Part shown: positions 17,189 through 26,566 of the stretch, piece by piece
Position numbering within the stretch: the stretch's first letter is position 1
How the letters are laid out: the number at the start of each line of letters is the position of its first letter
From: Actinomyces procaprae
GTDB taxonomy: Bacteria > Actinomycetota > Actinomycetes > Actinomycetales > Actinomycetaceae
Direction: 5' to 3'
Length of the DNA stretch: 64,000 nucleotides
Assembly (NCBI RefSeq): GCF_004798665.1
Contig: NZ_CP039292.1
Location: forward strand, 3,534,001 to 3,598,000
The notes under the pieces: generated by a model
Databases searched by the model: none
The model's input: only the letters and a program-made list of their open reading frames with translations
What the model was told of the DNA's origin: nothing
Made by a program: the position numbers and the translations under genes

Positions 17189-18532
17189 TCAGTCGTTCCA
17201 GCCGGACTCGATGTCGGAGAGCACCTGCGCCGTGGTGGAACCGAGCACCCAGTCGGTCATCCCCTTCCAGAAGGTGCCCCCGCCCACGGCGGTGGGCATC
17301 AGGTCGGAGGCGTCGAAGCGGAAGACGGCGCCGTCGGACTGGAGTAGTTCGATGGCGTTCTCCAGCTGGGGTGTCGGGGCGTTGGAGGCGTCCACTCCGG
17401 TGTTGGCCGAGACCATTCCCTGGGTGACGATGTCATTGGCCCAGGTGTCCGAGGCCAGGTACTGGCGCACGGACTCCACGGCGTCGGATTCGGTGAAGGC
17501 GACGGTGAACTCTCCTCCGCCCACGAGCTGCTTGGGGTCATCGGCGCTGGTTCCCGGCAGGTAGAAGCCCCAGACGTCGCCGTCCGGAGCGACGGTGACG
17601 TCCTCGTCGAAGGTGGCCGAGGCGGTGCGGTGGGACATGTAGCAGGACTCCCCGTCCGTGACCGCGGTCAGGGCGTCGATCTGGTTCGTGGATGCGATCG
17701 AGGTCACGTCCCCGAAGCCGGCGTTGACGTAGTCGGCATTCTTGAGGATCTTCCCGACCTCATCCAACGCCGCGACGATCTGCGGGTCGTCGAAGGGGAT
17801 CTCATGGGCGATCCACTGGTCGTATACGTCCTCACCGGCGGTGCGCAGCACCAAGTCCTCCAGCCAGTCCGTTCCCGGCCATCCCGTGGCGGCCCCGGAC
17901 TCGAAGCCGTCGCACCACACCCGCTGCCCCGTGTCGGCCTGAATCCGGGCGGTCAAGTCGAGCAGCTCCTGCCAGGTGGTGGGAGCCTCGTAGCCACCCG
18001 CCTCGAACAGAGGTACCGAGTACCACACGTAGGACTTGACTCCGGTGGTCAGCGGCGAGCCGTACAGGGTGCCGTCGACCGTGGCGTAGTCGGAGAAGGA
18101 CTCCGACCAGCCGGCCTCGACACTGGCGGCCACCGCGTCGGAGGCGGGGATGAGCACATCCTGCTGGGCGAGGGTGTTCAGTAGTGCCGGCTGGGGGATG
18201 AAGGCGATGTCCGGAGCGTTGCCTCCCTGGATGCGCACCTGGATCTGCGACTCGAAGTCGGTGGAGCCCTCGTAGACGATCTCCGCCCCGGTGCACTGGG
18301 AGAAACCCGCCCAGGAGTTCTCCAGACGCTCCTGATCGGCGCCGACGTAGGGGGAGTAGATGTTGATCGTCTCCCCTGACAGGTCGCCCCACTGCTCGTA
18401 CTTGGCGCAGTCCACATCCCCTTCTGCGGACTGCCCGCCCCCGGAGGAGCAGGCGGCCACACCCGTGGTGGCTAGAACGAGTGCGGAGGCGAACGCCACT
18501 GCTCGGCGAAGCCGACGGTTTACAGATCGCAT
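17189..18532 (-). CDS. Sugar-binding lipoprotein of the ABC importer
   Basis: This extracellular solute-binding protein (family 1) captures the sugar for the two permeases. The ATG at 18532 gives a 447-residue precursor with a basic start, a hydrophobic signal and a lipobox ending at Cys28 (TGVAAC). The open frame continues upstream to 18769, but that part has no signal sequence and overlaps the LacI operator. It is first in the operon. The large size and Trp/Tyr-rich middle suggest an oligosaccharide ligand; the identity is unknown. Confidence 0.94.
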   Translation of the reverse strand: MRSVNRRLRRAVAFASALVLATTGVAACSSGGGQSAEGDVDCAKYEQWGDLSGETINIYSPYVGADQERLENSWAGFSQCTGAEIVYEGSTDFESQIQVRIQGGNAPDIAFIPQPALLNTLAQQDVLIPASDAVAASVEAGWSESFSDYATVDGTLYGSPLTTGVKSYVWYSVPLFEAGGYEAPTTWQELLDLTARIQADTGQRVWCDGFESGAATGWPGTDWLEDLVLRTAGEDVYDQWIAHEIPFDDPQIVAALDEVGKILKNADYVNAGFGDVTSIASTNQIDALTAVTDGESCYMSHRTASATFDEDVTVAPDGDVWGFYLPGTSADDPKQLVGGGEFTVAFTESDAVESVRQYLASDTWANDIVTQGMVSANTGVDASNAPTPQLENAIELLQSDGAVFRFDASDLMPTAVGGGTFWKGMTDWVLGSTTAQVLSDIESGWND

Positions 18533-18730
18533 GTGCCGATCCCTTTCTGGTGGCCTCAGTGGGAACGAAGGCGTGAGTACGCCTGGCCGTGAGACGGCCC
18601 GAGCCCAGCTGCGGTGGTGGGTTGAGAGTCGAGGTTGATGGGGTAGATGAGTCGGTTGCAACCGACCGCTGCGCGCGGTATCAGCGGTGACCCGCGCGAC
18701 ACGGCGAGCATACGTCGACCCGGTCGCTTT

Positions 18731-18746
18731 ACGCAAGCGCTTGCGT
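18731..18746. promoter_or_regulatory. LacI-type operator of the sugar ABC operon
   Basis: ACGCAAGCGCTTGCGT is a perfect 16-bp palindrome with the central CG typical of LacI/GalR operators. It lies about 200 bp upstream of the binding-protein start. A weaker related site, TGCCTAGCGTTTGCA (18851-18865), lies 105 bp further. Looping between them is possible. Confidence 0.8.
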
Positions 18747-18911
18747 GAACCAAGTCTCCGACTCGCCACGCGTTCCCTTATGGAATTAAGCGCGTTTAGC
18801 GCACATACCCCGGACTTACATGTTGTCGACGCTCCCGTCCAGAAGTTGTTTGCCTAGCGTTTGCATTGACGCATCGAGTTCCGCCCGCGTCGACCCGACT
18901 CCGGTGATGCC

Positions 18912-20225
18912 TCAGCCCAGCCCGGGCAGGCCGACGACCTCCCGGGGGCGGTCGTGCAGGGCGCGCACGCACGCCCGGTAGGTGACGGCCACGCACCACA
19001 CGAAGCCCACCAGCGCCACCTGCACCGGGCGCGACCAGCCGACGTCGGGCATCACCAGCACGGCCACGCCGGCCGCCACGCACTCGGCGGTGTTGAAAAG
19101 GACGTCGTAGATGGAGAAGGCGCGGCCGCGGTAGGCGTCGGCGGTGTCGCCCTGGACGATGGTGTCGACGGCGATCTTGGCGCCCTGCACACCCACACCG
19201 AAGATGAAGATCCCCGCGGTCATGAGCGCCTGCTGGTGGGTGCCCACGAGGATCAACTGCCCAACCGATCCGCCGAGCAGGCACATGACGATCCAGGTCG
19301 ACGGCGCCACGCGCTCATGGGCGATCGGCGTGAGCACCACCGCCAGGCCGTGGCCGGCGACCATGGCGCCCATCAGGGTGGCGAAGATGGCGAGCCCCGT
19401 GTCGGCGTCCCCGGGGGCGGCGAGCAGGTTGCGGGCGGTCAGGATCATGGTGATCACCTGCATGCCGTACACGAAGCGGTGCAGCGCCATGGTGGTCAGC
19501 GCCAGGCCGGGCGTGCCCCGGCGCACCAGGTAGCGCACCGCGTTTGCCAGGTCTCCGGCGGTGGCCGCGAGCGCGGCGCCCAGGCCGTCGTCGGCCGGCT
19601 TGTCCGGGCCGAGCTGGTTGGCGCCGAGCCGGGTGACCACCCCGGCGGCCAGCACGTACAGCACCATGGCGGTCAGCAGGCTGGCGGTGTCCTGGGCGGT
19701 CCCGGCCGGTAGTGCCAGGCGCAGCACGAAGCCGATCACGGCGCCGATCGCGGTGGCGGCACCGCCCAGGGTGGGCACGATCGAGTTGGCGGTCAGCAGG
19801 CGTCGGTGGTCGATGATCTGGGGCAGCCCGGCGGACAGCACGGACAGCAGGAAGCGGTTGATGCCCAGTGCCACCAGGACGAGCACGTACACGGCCGGGC
19901 CGATGCCGGTGGCGCGCAGCGCGAGCGTGGTCAGCGCGATGACGCCGGCGCGCGCCAGGTTGCCGTACAGGAGGGTCTGTCGGCGCCGCCAGCGGTCGAT
20001 GAACGGCCCGGTGAAGGGGCCGACGACGCTGAAGGGCAGCAGCATGACCACCAGGGCCGCGGCCACGCCGGAGGCGGTGGTCATGTTCTGCGGCTGGAAG
20101 AAGAACAGGGTGGCCAGGCCCGCCTGCACCATGCCGTCGCCGGTCTGGGAGACCAGGCGGACGCCCAGCAGGGTCCGGAAGGCCGGGACGGAGGCGAGGT
20201 CCTTGAGGTCGTCGGTCAGGCGCAT
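18912..20225 (-). CDS. MFS transporter (EntS/MFS_3-like)
   Basis: A 437-residue, 12-helix major facilitator protein. It has the family loop GPFIDRWRRRQTLLYGN after helix 2 and a second half starting near residue 225. It resembles exporters of the EntS/macrolide type rather than sugar symporters. Start ATG 20225; no strong ribosome-binding site is visible. It is divergent from the sugar MFS gene with 282 bp between them. A half LacI operator (GCTCGCAAGCGCTGGGC, about 20389-20405) lies in that gap. Substrate unknown. Confidence 0.85.
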   Translation of the reverse strand: MRLTDDLKDLASVPAFRTLLGVRLVSQTGDGMVQAGLATLFFFQPQNMTTASGVAAALVVMLLPFSVVGPFTGPFIDRWRRRQTLLYGNLARAGVIALTTLALRATGIGPAVYVLVLVALGINRFLLSVLSAGLPQIIDHRRLLTANSIVPTLGGAATAIGAVIGFVLRLALPAGTAQDTASLLTAMVLYVLAAGVVTRLGANQLGPDKPADDGLGAALAATAGDLANAVRYLVRRGTPGLALTTMALHRFVYGMQVITMILTARNLLAAPGDADTGLAIFATLMGAMVAGHGLAVVLTPIAHERVAPSTWIVMCLLGGSVGQLILVGTHQQALMTAGIFIFGVGVQGAKIAVDTIVQGDTADAYRGRAFSIYDVLFNTAECVAAGVAVLVMPDVGWSRPVQVALVGFVWCVAVTYRACVRALHDRPREVVGLPGLG

Positions 20226-20405
20226 GGGTTAAGACTTCCGCATGCGAGCACCAACGGCGGTCAGCGTCCGCTGTGATATCGGGCCGGGCAGCCGCGGGCC
20301 GACGGCGGAATTCGACTCGGGGAGCGTCGGCGCGCGGAGGCCGCACGGGCCGGCGTCGGTGCGGCGCGCAGAGCGCCGGGCACGCTCGCAAGCGCTGGGC
20401 AACTC

Positions 20406-20463
20406 TTGACAACCGCCGCGAACGGGGATTAGTCTTCCCAGCGTACTTACTAAGTAGTAAGTA
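20406..20463 (+). promoter_or_regulatory. Promoter and palindromic operator of the sugar MFS gene
   Basis: A TTGACA -35 box (20406-20411) is followed after 18 bp by TAGTCT. Directly downstream is TACTTACTA-AG-TAGTAAGTA (20444-20463), a palindrome with perfect 9-bp arms and a 2-bp spacer, AT-rich in a GC-rich setting. It lies where a bound repressor would block transcription. The GH42 promoter carries an operator of the same form. Confidence 0.75.
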
Positions 20464-20507
20464 ACCGTGTTGGTGAACACCGCCGTTCAATGAAAGGGTC
20501 CACGCAC

Positions 20508-21815
20508 ATGGCACAGCAGCCCGCGTCCCCCGCCGAGGAAGACACCTCGGCGCCCTCCAACCTCGCCCCCGACACCGGCTTGCCGCTAGAGCGAAGCACC
20601 ATGGTGCGCTTCGGCGCCGGCTTCCTCCTCATCTCCGTTCTTTGGGCAGTCGGCCTGAGCATCATCGCCTCGGTGCTCCTGCCTCAGCGCCTGAAGGACC
20701 TGGGAGTTGCCAACCCCGACGCACTTCTCGGCACCATCAACGCAATCACGGCCGTCGTCTCACTGGTTTCCAACCTGATCTTCGGAAACTTCTCCGACCG
20801 CACCCGGTCGCGCCTCGGCCGCCGCACCCCCTGGGTCGTCTGGGGAGGAGTCATCGGCGGGGTCACACTCTTCGCCGTCGGAATCATCGGCAACACCAAG
20901 CTGCTCACGCTCGACTACTGCCTGTGCATGGTCGGCCTGAACATGATGCTCGCCCCGGCGGTCGCCGTGCTGTCCGACCGCGTGCCGGAGACGATCCGCG
21001 GCACCATGTCCACCTTCTGGGGCGTGGGCGCAGCGATGGGCTATCCGCTCGGCGCCATCATCGGCGCCTCCTTCATCACCGGAGGCTATGCGGCGACCTC
21101 GGGCTTCGTAGTCGGCGGCATCCTCATGGGCATCTCCGGCATCGTCGCCGTCGCGCTGTGGCCCCGGGAACGCTCCGCCGCCGACCTGCCGCCGGCGGGC
21201 CAGTCCCTGGCCGACCTGGCCCGCTCCTTCATTCCGCCCACCCACGGCGCGAGCGACTTCTACAAGGCGTTCTTCGGTCGCTTCACGATGCTCATCTCCT
21301 ACCAGATGATCAACGCCTACCAGCTCTACATCATCCAGGACTACCTGGACCTGTCCGCCGGCCAGGTCGCCTCTACCGTCGCACTCACCAACACGATCAT
21401 CCTGGTGGTGAGCCTGGCGGGAGGCTTCATCGGCGGACCGCTCTCCGACCTGCTGCACCGCCGCAAGGTGCCGGTGGTGATGGCCTCCCTGTGCTTCGCC
21501 CTGGGAGTCGCCATGCCCTGGATCATGCCGACTACCACGGGTATGTACCTGTTCGCCGCCATCGCGGGCTTCGGCTACGCCGTATACGGCTCCGTGGACC
21601 AGGCCCTCAACGTGGACGTGCTGCCCAACCCGGAGACGGCCGGCAAGGACCTGGGCATCCTCAACATGTCCACCACCTTCGGCCAGATGTGCGGCCCGAT
21701 CATCACCTCCTTCGTCGTCACCCGCACCGGTAGCTACTCACTCGTCTTCCCGATCTCAATCACCTGCGCCGTCATCGGCTGCTTCTCCATCCTGGCCATC
21801 CGTAAGGTGCGCTAA
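20508..21815 (+). CDS. MFS sugar transporter
   Basis: A 435-residue, 12-helix major facilitator protein with the signature GNFSDRTRSRLGRRTPW after helix 2, typical of sugar symporters linked to intracellular glycosidases in bifidobacteria and Actinomyces. I chose ATG 20508 (MAQQPASP) because GAAAGGG lies ten bases upstream; an in-frame ATG at 20490 is less well placed. It probably imports the di- or oligosaccharide cut by the GH42 and GH30 enzymes and is probably under the TetR regulator at 22022. Confidence 0.88.
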   Translation: MAQQPASPAEEDTSAPSNLAPDTGLPLERSTMVRFGAGFLLISVLWAVGLSIIASVLLPQRLKDLGVANPDALLGTINAITAVVSLVSNLIFGNFSDRTRSRLGRRTPWVVWGGVIGGVTLFAVGIIGNTKLLTLDYCLCMVGLNMMLAPAVAVLSDRVPETIRGTMSTFWGVGAAMGYPLGAIIGASFITGGYAATSGFVVGGILMGISGIVAVALWPRERSAADLPPAGQSLADLARSFIPPTHGASDFYKAFFGRFTMLISYQMINAYQLYIIQDYLDLSAGQVASTVALTNTIILVVSLAGGFIGGPLSDLLHRRKVPVVMASLCFALGVAMPWIMPTTTGMYLFAAIAGFGYAVYGSVDQALNVDVLPNPETAGKDLGILNMSTTFGQMCGPIITSFVVTRTGSYSLVFPISITCAVIGCFSILAIRKVR

Positions 21816-21825
21816 GCGCATCCGC

Positions 21826-21864
21826 GCGGCCGGCCTGCACATCAATCAAGTGCAGACCGGCCGC
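21826..21864 (+). terminator. Intrinsic terminator after the sugar MFS gene
   Basis: A 15-nt stem (21826-21840 with 21850-21864, one mismatch) has a 9-nt loop. It begins 11 bp after the stop codon and is followed by ACTTCATTG. Confidence 0.75.
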
Positions 21865-21870
21865 ACTTCA

Positions 21871-21992
21871 TTGTCAAAATCCATGACAAACGACTCCCGA
21901 CGACCCCATGGCTTCTCCTACAGCCGCATGACTCCAACGACCTGAAATTGCATCTTGGCCGTTGTGGGAGCGTTTGTCACCAATCCTGACAA
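21871..21992. promoter_or_regulatory. Paired TTGTCA-N7-TGACAA sites before the tetR gene
   Basis: Two palindromes of identical form occur 103 bp apart: TTGTCAaaatccaTGACAA (21871-21889) and TTGTCAccaatccTGACAA (21974-21992). The second overlaps the likely -35 region; a TAGGAT -10 box lies at 22011-22016, just ahead of the start codon. They may be autoregulatory operators for the TetR protein or sites for another repressor. Confidence 0.7.
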
Positions 21993-22021
21993 TGCGCAAC
22001 TCCGGGCCATAGGATCGCGCC

Positions 22022-22660
22022 ATGCCGTCGTCTTCCAAGCGCCACCGCATGACCGCCGCCCAGCGGCGCGAGCAGATCGTCGAAGTCGCCACCGAGCTGG
22101 TGGCCAAGCACGGATTCAACGGGCTGTCGCTGCAGGAGGTGGCGGACGCCGTCGGCATCACGCAGGCCGGGCTGCTGCACTACATCGGCACCAAGGACGG
22201 CCTGCTGGAGCTGCTACTGAACGACCGCTACGACCGCCAGGGCACCCCGCAGGACTTCATCGACTCCGGCGACCCGGCCGCCACCCACCCCGAGGGCATC
22301 AGCCTGCCGGCCTACTTCCGCTACCTGGTGGCCTTCAATGAGGCCCGCCCGGAACTGATGGAGCTGTACATGACGCTGGGCGTGGAGGCGACCGACCCGC
22401 GTCATCCCGCCTACGAACGCTTCATCGACCGCCCCGACCAGGTGTGGGACTACTACTCCTCCTTCACGTGGCGGCTGCCCCCCGAGGTCATGTCGGCGGG
22501 CGGCTGGGAGTCGATGCGGCCGCTGGTGGAGATGGCGATCGAGGCGATGGACGGCGCACAGCTCCGCTTCTTCCGCCACCCGCCCATCTCCCTGACCGAG
22601 GAGTGGGCGCGCTGGGAGGCGGTGCTGTTCCCCTCCCCGGTCTGGGACGACTACCGCTAG
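22022..22660 (+). CDS. TetR-family regulator of the GH42/GH30 sugar locus
   Basis: A 212-residue protein with an N-terminal TetR helix-turn-helix (about residues 14-60: REQIVEVATELVAKHGFNGLSLQEVADAVG, the classical motif, quoted in part) and a helical ligand domain. It lies between the sugar MFS gene and the GH30 gene and is convergent with GH30, with stops 4 bp apart. The likely targets are the palindromes at 20444 and 26364. The leader is very short: the -10-like TAGGAT ends 5 bp before the ATG, so the transcript may be leaderless. Confidence 0.9.
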   Translation: MPSSSKRHRMTAAQRREQIVEVATELVAKHGFNGLSLQEVADAVGITQAGLLHYIGTKDGLLELLLNDRYDRQGTPQDFIDSGDPAATHPEGISLPAYFRYLVAFNEARPELMELYMTLGVEATDPRHPAYERFIDRPDQVWDYYSSFTWRLPPEVMSAGGWESMRPLVEMAIEAMDGAQLRFFRHPPISLTEEWARWEAVLFPSPVWDDYR

Positions 22661-22664
22661 CCGC

Positions 22665-24116
22665 TCAGGCCAGCGGCTTGGGGGCCACCTCCACGTGCTC
22701 GGCCGGCACCACCACGGTCACCAGGGAGTCGGCGGGGGCGGTGAAGGACACGTTCTTGCTGCCCACGCCCACCACGAAGTCCTGCGGGGTGGTCATGTCG
22801 TTCTGTGCGGCCACCACCACCGAGCCGTCCGGGTTGTGGAAGGCCAGCAGGTTCTCATACCCCGTGTAGGACAGCGCCGGCACGAAGCGGGCGCCCGGCT
22901 GCACGAAGCCGGACAGGTGCCGCAGCACGTAGTACTCGTAGGTGAAGCGGCTCCTGCCGGTTTCGGGGTCCACGGTCACCAGGGAGTTCTGGCTCCACCC
23001 CCAGCGGGAGACCCCGCCCTCATCCAGGGCCAGGTTCCAGTAGTCGTAGACGCTGGCGCCATTGTTGAAGTAGTGGCGCATCATGGTCCAGGCGTAGCGG
23101 GCGTAGCGCCAGTCGTTCTTGCCGTCGCCGCACTCCTGCTCGGACTGGTAGATCTTCAGCTCCGGGTGGTTGTGGTGGACGAAGGGCACGGCCCGCTTGC
23201 CGTCCCACTGGAAACCGACGCCGGCGATGTGCGGACCCACCTCCGGGTCGGCCAGCACCTTCTCCACCATCGTGTCGTCCGGGCGCTCCATGGTGCCGAA
23301 GAAGACCTTCACGCCGCGCCGCTCCATCTGCGGGATCAGGTGCTTCAGGAAGGCGATCAGGCCCTCCGGCGTCCAGGTGCAGGCGGGGTAGATCTGGGCG
23401 GAGTTGAACTCGTTCTGCGGCATGACCATGGAGATGTCGATGCCGCGCTCGGCGTAGGCGTCGATGAACTTGCCGAAGTAGCGCGCGTAGGCGTCCAGCA
23501 CCTCCTCACTCAGGATCAGCCCGTCGGTGCCCTCCTCGATCTGGTTGTCCGGGGACAGGCCGTTGTCGAAGTTGGTCTGCTCGCTCATGGGGTTGGGGGC
23601 GGCGCAGGCGTAGTGCTTGTTGCGCTTGAACCACGACGGCGGCCCCCACGGGGAGGCCCACAGGGTCAGGTCGGGCCTCTGTGCCTTGGCGGCCTGAATG
23701 TAGGGCACCAGGGTGGCGTCGTCGTGCTCGACGCTGAAGTGCTCCAGGGCGAAGTCGCCGTCGACCTCGTCGTAGGAGTACCAGTCGGTGGCGAAGTCGT
23801 TGGCGCCCACCGGCATGCGGCACACGGTGAGGTTGGTGCCGACGCCGGGGGCGAAGATCTGCCGCAGCACCTCGGTGCGCTCGGCCTCTGACAGGCGGGA
23901 CAGCGCCACCCAGCCGAGCTCGTTGAAGCAGACGCCGAAGCCGTCGATCTCCTGGGCGGGTGCGTCCAGGCGCAGGAAGGCGCCCGGGAAGGTCTGCATG
24001 GGCTCGATGGTGACGGGGGTGTCCGGGGTGAACCAGGGGTCGGCCTCGGTGGTGGCGTAGAACTGGAAGCCGGCGGTTTTGGCTGCGGGCGTGCTGGCTG
24101 GGCTGGTGTCGGTCAT
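22665..24116 (-). CDS. Glycoside hydrolase family 30 enzyme
   Basis: A 483-residue retaining glycosidase of the GH30 family (glucosylceramidase/beta-xylosidase type). It has no signal peptide, so it acts inside the cell on imported sugars. The acid/base Glu is in MVMPQNEFNS (about 233) and the nucleophile in IYQSEQECG. WASPWGPPSWFK is the conserved substrate-cleft motif. A C-terminal beta-sandwich completes the family architecture. Start ATG 24116 follows AGGAGAA. It lies 75 bp downstream of the GH42 gene and is probably co-transcribed. The exact sugar is unknown. Confidence 0.9.
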   Translation of the reverse strand: MTDTSPASTPAAKTAGFQFYATTEADPWFTPDTPVTIEPMQTFPGAFLRLDAPAQEIDGFGVCFNELGWVALSRLSEAERTEVLRQIFAPGVGTNLTVCRMPVGANDFATDWYSYDEVDGDFALEHFSVEHDDATLVPYIQAAKAQRPDLTLWASPWGPPSWFKRNKHYACAAPNPMSEQTNFDNGLSPDNQIEEGTDGLILSEEVLDAYARYFGKFIDAYAERGIDISMVMPQNEFNSAQIYPACTWTPEGLIAFLKHLIPQMERRGVKVFFGTMERPDDTMVEKVLADPEVGPHIAGVGFQWDGKRAVPFVHHNHPELKIYQSEQECGDGKNDWRYARYAWTMMRHYFNNGASVYDYWNLALDEGGVSRWGWSQNSLVTVDPETGRSRFTYEYYVLRHLSGFVQPGARFVPALSYTGYENLLAFHNPDGSVVVAAQNDMTTPQDFVVGVGSKNVSFTAPADSLVTVVVPAEHVEVAPKPLA

Positions 24117-24191
24117 GGGTTCTCCTAATGGCGGGGGTTTTGTGCTTCGTTGCGGTTGGTTGGCGCCGGTTCGCCGACGTCGGCGGTCGGT

Positions 24192-26333
24192 TCAGGCCTC
24201 GACGGCGAGGACGCCCCAGGCGGGGAGGGTGACGGTGGTGCCGGCCTCCAGGCGGGCGCCCGGGGCGGCGGCGGTGCCGAGCACGTCGTCCCCGCTCACC
24301 GGCAGGGCGATGGCGACGGCGTCGTGGGAGTAGTTCAGGAAGTAGCTCAGCTGGCGGCCGCGGCCGTTGGTGCCGCGGCGCACGGTGACGGTGCCGGCCA
24401 GGTCCTGGGCCCAGTCGGTCACGCCCGCCCGCTCGGCCACCAGCCGCAGCACGGCGCGGGTCAGCGCCGGGGCGGTCATGGTGGCCAGGTGGGTGATCGA
24501 GCCGGCGCCGACGGCGCGGGTGGCCACCGCCGGTCCGGACCAGGCGTGGTGGTCGTAGGTGGCGAGCACCTCCACCTCGGCGTCGCCCTCACGGGCGGCG
24601 GCGTCTATGGGGGTGAGCAGCTCCATGAAGGTGGAGGCGGCCAGCTCTGCCGCCACCCCCGGGTCGACCGCGGCGTCGTCGTCCAGGGCCGCGGCGAGCG
24701 CGCCCACCGGGCGCAGGGCGACGCCGTCGGGGCGGGTGAACTGGTCGGTGCCCAGGCCGAGCAGGGCGGACAGGCCGTGGGGCTGGCGGTCGGTGAAGAC
24801 CTGCACGTTCTCGTCGGCGACGCCCGTGCGGAAGGTGGTGACCAGGTGGCCGCCGCCGGCCACGTAGGCGCGCAGGGCGTCGGTGGTGGCCTGTGGGGTG
24901 ACGTACAGGGCGGGGGCGATCAGCACGGCGTAGCGGCCCAGGCGCTCGACGGGGGCGTCGGCGGGAACGATGTCGGCCTCCAGGTTGAGGTCGAACAGGG
25001 CGTCGTAGACCCAGCGGAAGACGTCGTTGTAGTTGGCGCCGCCGCCGGCGTACTGGCGCGGGAAGCCGGCCGCAAGGCTGAACCACTCCAGGGCCGTGTA
25101 GGCCTCGTTGGAGATCATGATGGCGATCCGGTTGTGCTTGCGCAGGTCGGTCAGGGAGGCGGCGTGCTCCTTCAGCTCTCGGCCGACGACGCAGGCCTCC
25201 CGGTAGGTGGGGTTGGGCGTGTAGTCCTGGGAGAGCAGGCCCTTCCAGTAGGTCTCGAAGGAGTTGTGGATGGAGCCCCAGTGCCAGTACATGACGCCGC
25301 AGGCGCCGGAGGCCAGGTGGGAGTAGGCCTGCAGGCGCAGCTGGCCGGGGTAGGGAAGCCAGCCCATCTGCCCCTGCGCCTGCGTCTCGATGACGAGGTA
25401 GGGGTCGCCGTCCTTCAGGGAGCGGGAGATGTCGCCGCCGAAGGCGATCTCCTTGCCGGTGAGGTGGTCCTCGCCGGGGTGGTAGATGTCGACGCCGGCC
25501 AGGGTGACGGCGTCGGCGGCCTGGAAGTGGTCGACGGCGGGCTGGATGCCGAAGGAGTAGCCGCGCCACTCGTAGTCGAAGTTCTGGGTGACGAACTGGT
25601 CCTCGCGCCGGTACTCGTCGACGATGGCGCGCTGCCAGGCGAGGAAGTCGGTGACCAGGCGGCGGCGGAAGGCGTCGAAGGCGGCGGCCAGGGAGCCGTT
25701 GATGGTGCCGGTGACGTCGGGGAAGTCCTCCCAGGCGCCCACCCGGTTGGACCAGTAGTTCAGGCCGAAGGCCGAGTTCAGGGCGTTTAGGCCCTCCTGG
25801 CCGTCGCCGAAGCGGGCCTTGAGGTGGTCGACGAAGGCGCGCTGGATATCGGCGTTGGCGGCGTCGTAGTACTTGGTCTCGTTGTCCAGCTGGAAGCCGA
25901 CGACGTGCGCACGCGGCGCCGTGTGGCGGGCCAGGGCACGGATGGCGGCCTCGGCATAGAGCCGGTAGGCGGGAGCGAGGATGTTCATGTTCTGCCGCGG
26001 CCCGTACTTGTTGGGGCCGGCGGCGGTGACGCCGAGGACCTCGGGGTGGCGGGAGGCCAGCCAGGTGGGGATGGCGGCGGTGGGGGTGCCGATGATGACG
26101 TCCAGGCCGTGCGCGGCGGCGGCGTCGAGGGCGCGGTCGATGTGGGTGAAGTCGAAGACGCCGGGGGCAGGGTTCCAGGTGCCCCAGGTGAACTCGGCGA
26201 TGCGGATGGTGGTGAAGCCGGCGTCCACCATCATCTGCATGTCGCGCTCAAGCCGGTCGGGGCCCGCGGCGGCGGGGGTGTACTCGTCATAGTAGGCGGC
26301 TCCGAAGATGAGCCGGCCCGAGTGCTGCGTCAT
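24192..26333 (-). CDS. Glycoside hydrolase family 42 beta-galactosidase
   Basis: A 713-residue GH42 enzyme releasing beta-galactose (or an alpha-L-arabinoside) from short saccharides in the cytoplasm. The TIM barrel (1-400) has the acid/base Glu in GFQLDNETKYY (about 152) and the nucleophile in YLVIETQAQGQMGW (about 320). A trimerisation domain and a C-terminal beta domain follow. The length is typical. Start ATG 26333 lies 30 bp downstream of a palindromic operator. With the downstream GH30 and the MFS transporter it forms a small sugar-utilisation locus under a TetR regulator. Confidence 0.95.
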   Translation of the reverse strand: MTQHSGRLIFGAAYYDEYTPAAAGPDRLERDMQMMVDAGFTTIRIAEFTWGTWNPAPGVFDFTHIDRALDAAAAHGLDVIIGTPTAAIPTWLASRHPEVLGVTAAGPNKYGPRQNMNILAPAYRLYAEAAIRALARHTAPRAHVVGFQLDNETKYYDAANADIQRAFVDHLKARFGDGQEGLNALNSAFGLNYWSNRVGAWEDFPDVTGTINGSLAAAFDAFRRRLVTDFLAWQRAIVDEYRREDQFVTQNFDYEWRGYSFGIQPAVDHFQAADAVTLAGVDIYHPGEDHLTGKEIAFGGDISRSLKDGDPYLVIETQAQGQMGWLPYPGQLRLQAYSHLASGACGVMYWHWGSIHNSFETYWKGLLSQDYTPNPTYREACVVGRELKEHAASLTDLRKHNRIAIMISNEAYTALEWFSLAAGFPRQYAGGGANYNDVFRWVYDALFDLNLEADIVPADAPVERLGRYAVLIAPALYVTPQATTDALRAYVAGGGHLVTTFRTGVADENVQVFTDRQPHGLSALLGLGTDQFTRPDGVALRPVGALAAALDDDAAVDPGVAAELAASTFMELLTPIDAAAREGDAEVEVLATYDHHAWSGPAVATRAVGAGSITHLATMTAPALTRAVLRLVAERAGVTDWAQDLAGTVTVRRGTNGRGRQLSYFLNYSHDAVAIALPVSGDDVLGTAAAPGARLEAGTTVTLPAWGVLAVEA

Positions 26334-26363
26334 TGTGCCCTCCTGTGCGGCGCCCTCGCCGCT

Positions 26364-26383
26364 TATCTAGTATTTACTAGATA
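26364..26383. promoter_or_regulatory. Palindromic operator upstream of the GH42 gene
   Basis: TATCTAGTA-TT-TACTAGATA has perfect 9-bp arms and a 2-bp spacer, 30 bp upstream of the start codon. Its form and composition match the operator at 20444. A shared consensus TAYYTASTA-N2-TASTARRTA fits both. Confidence 0.75.
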
Positions 26384-26566
26384 GTAGTTCAGTTGGGCGC
26401 GGAAGGGAAGGGGCCCGTGGAGCCGAAGTTCTCCCGGCGGGCCCCGCCGCCTCCCTGACAACGTTGCCACCGCCTGGCCTCAACCCACGCAGCACCCGCC
26501 TTGCGCGCGCCCCAAGGTGGTGGACCGCGTGCTGGCGCGGACGGGATTGTGCGTCAGCGCCCAGGT

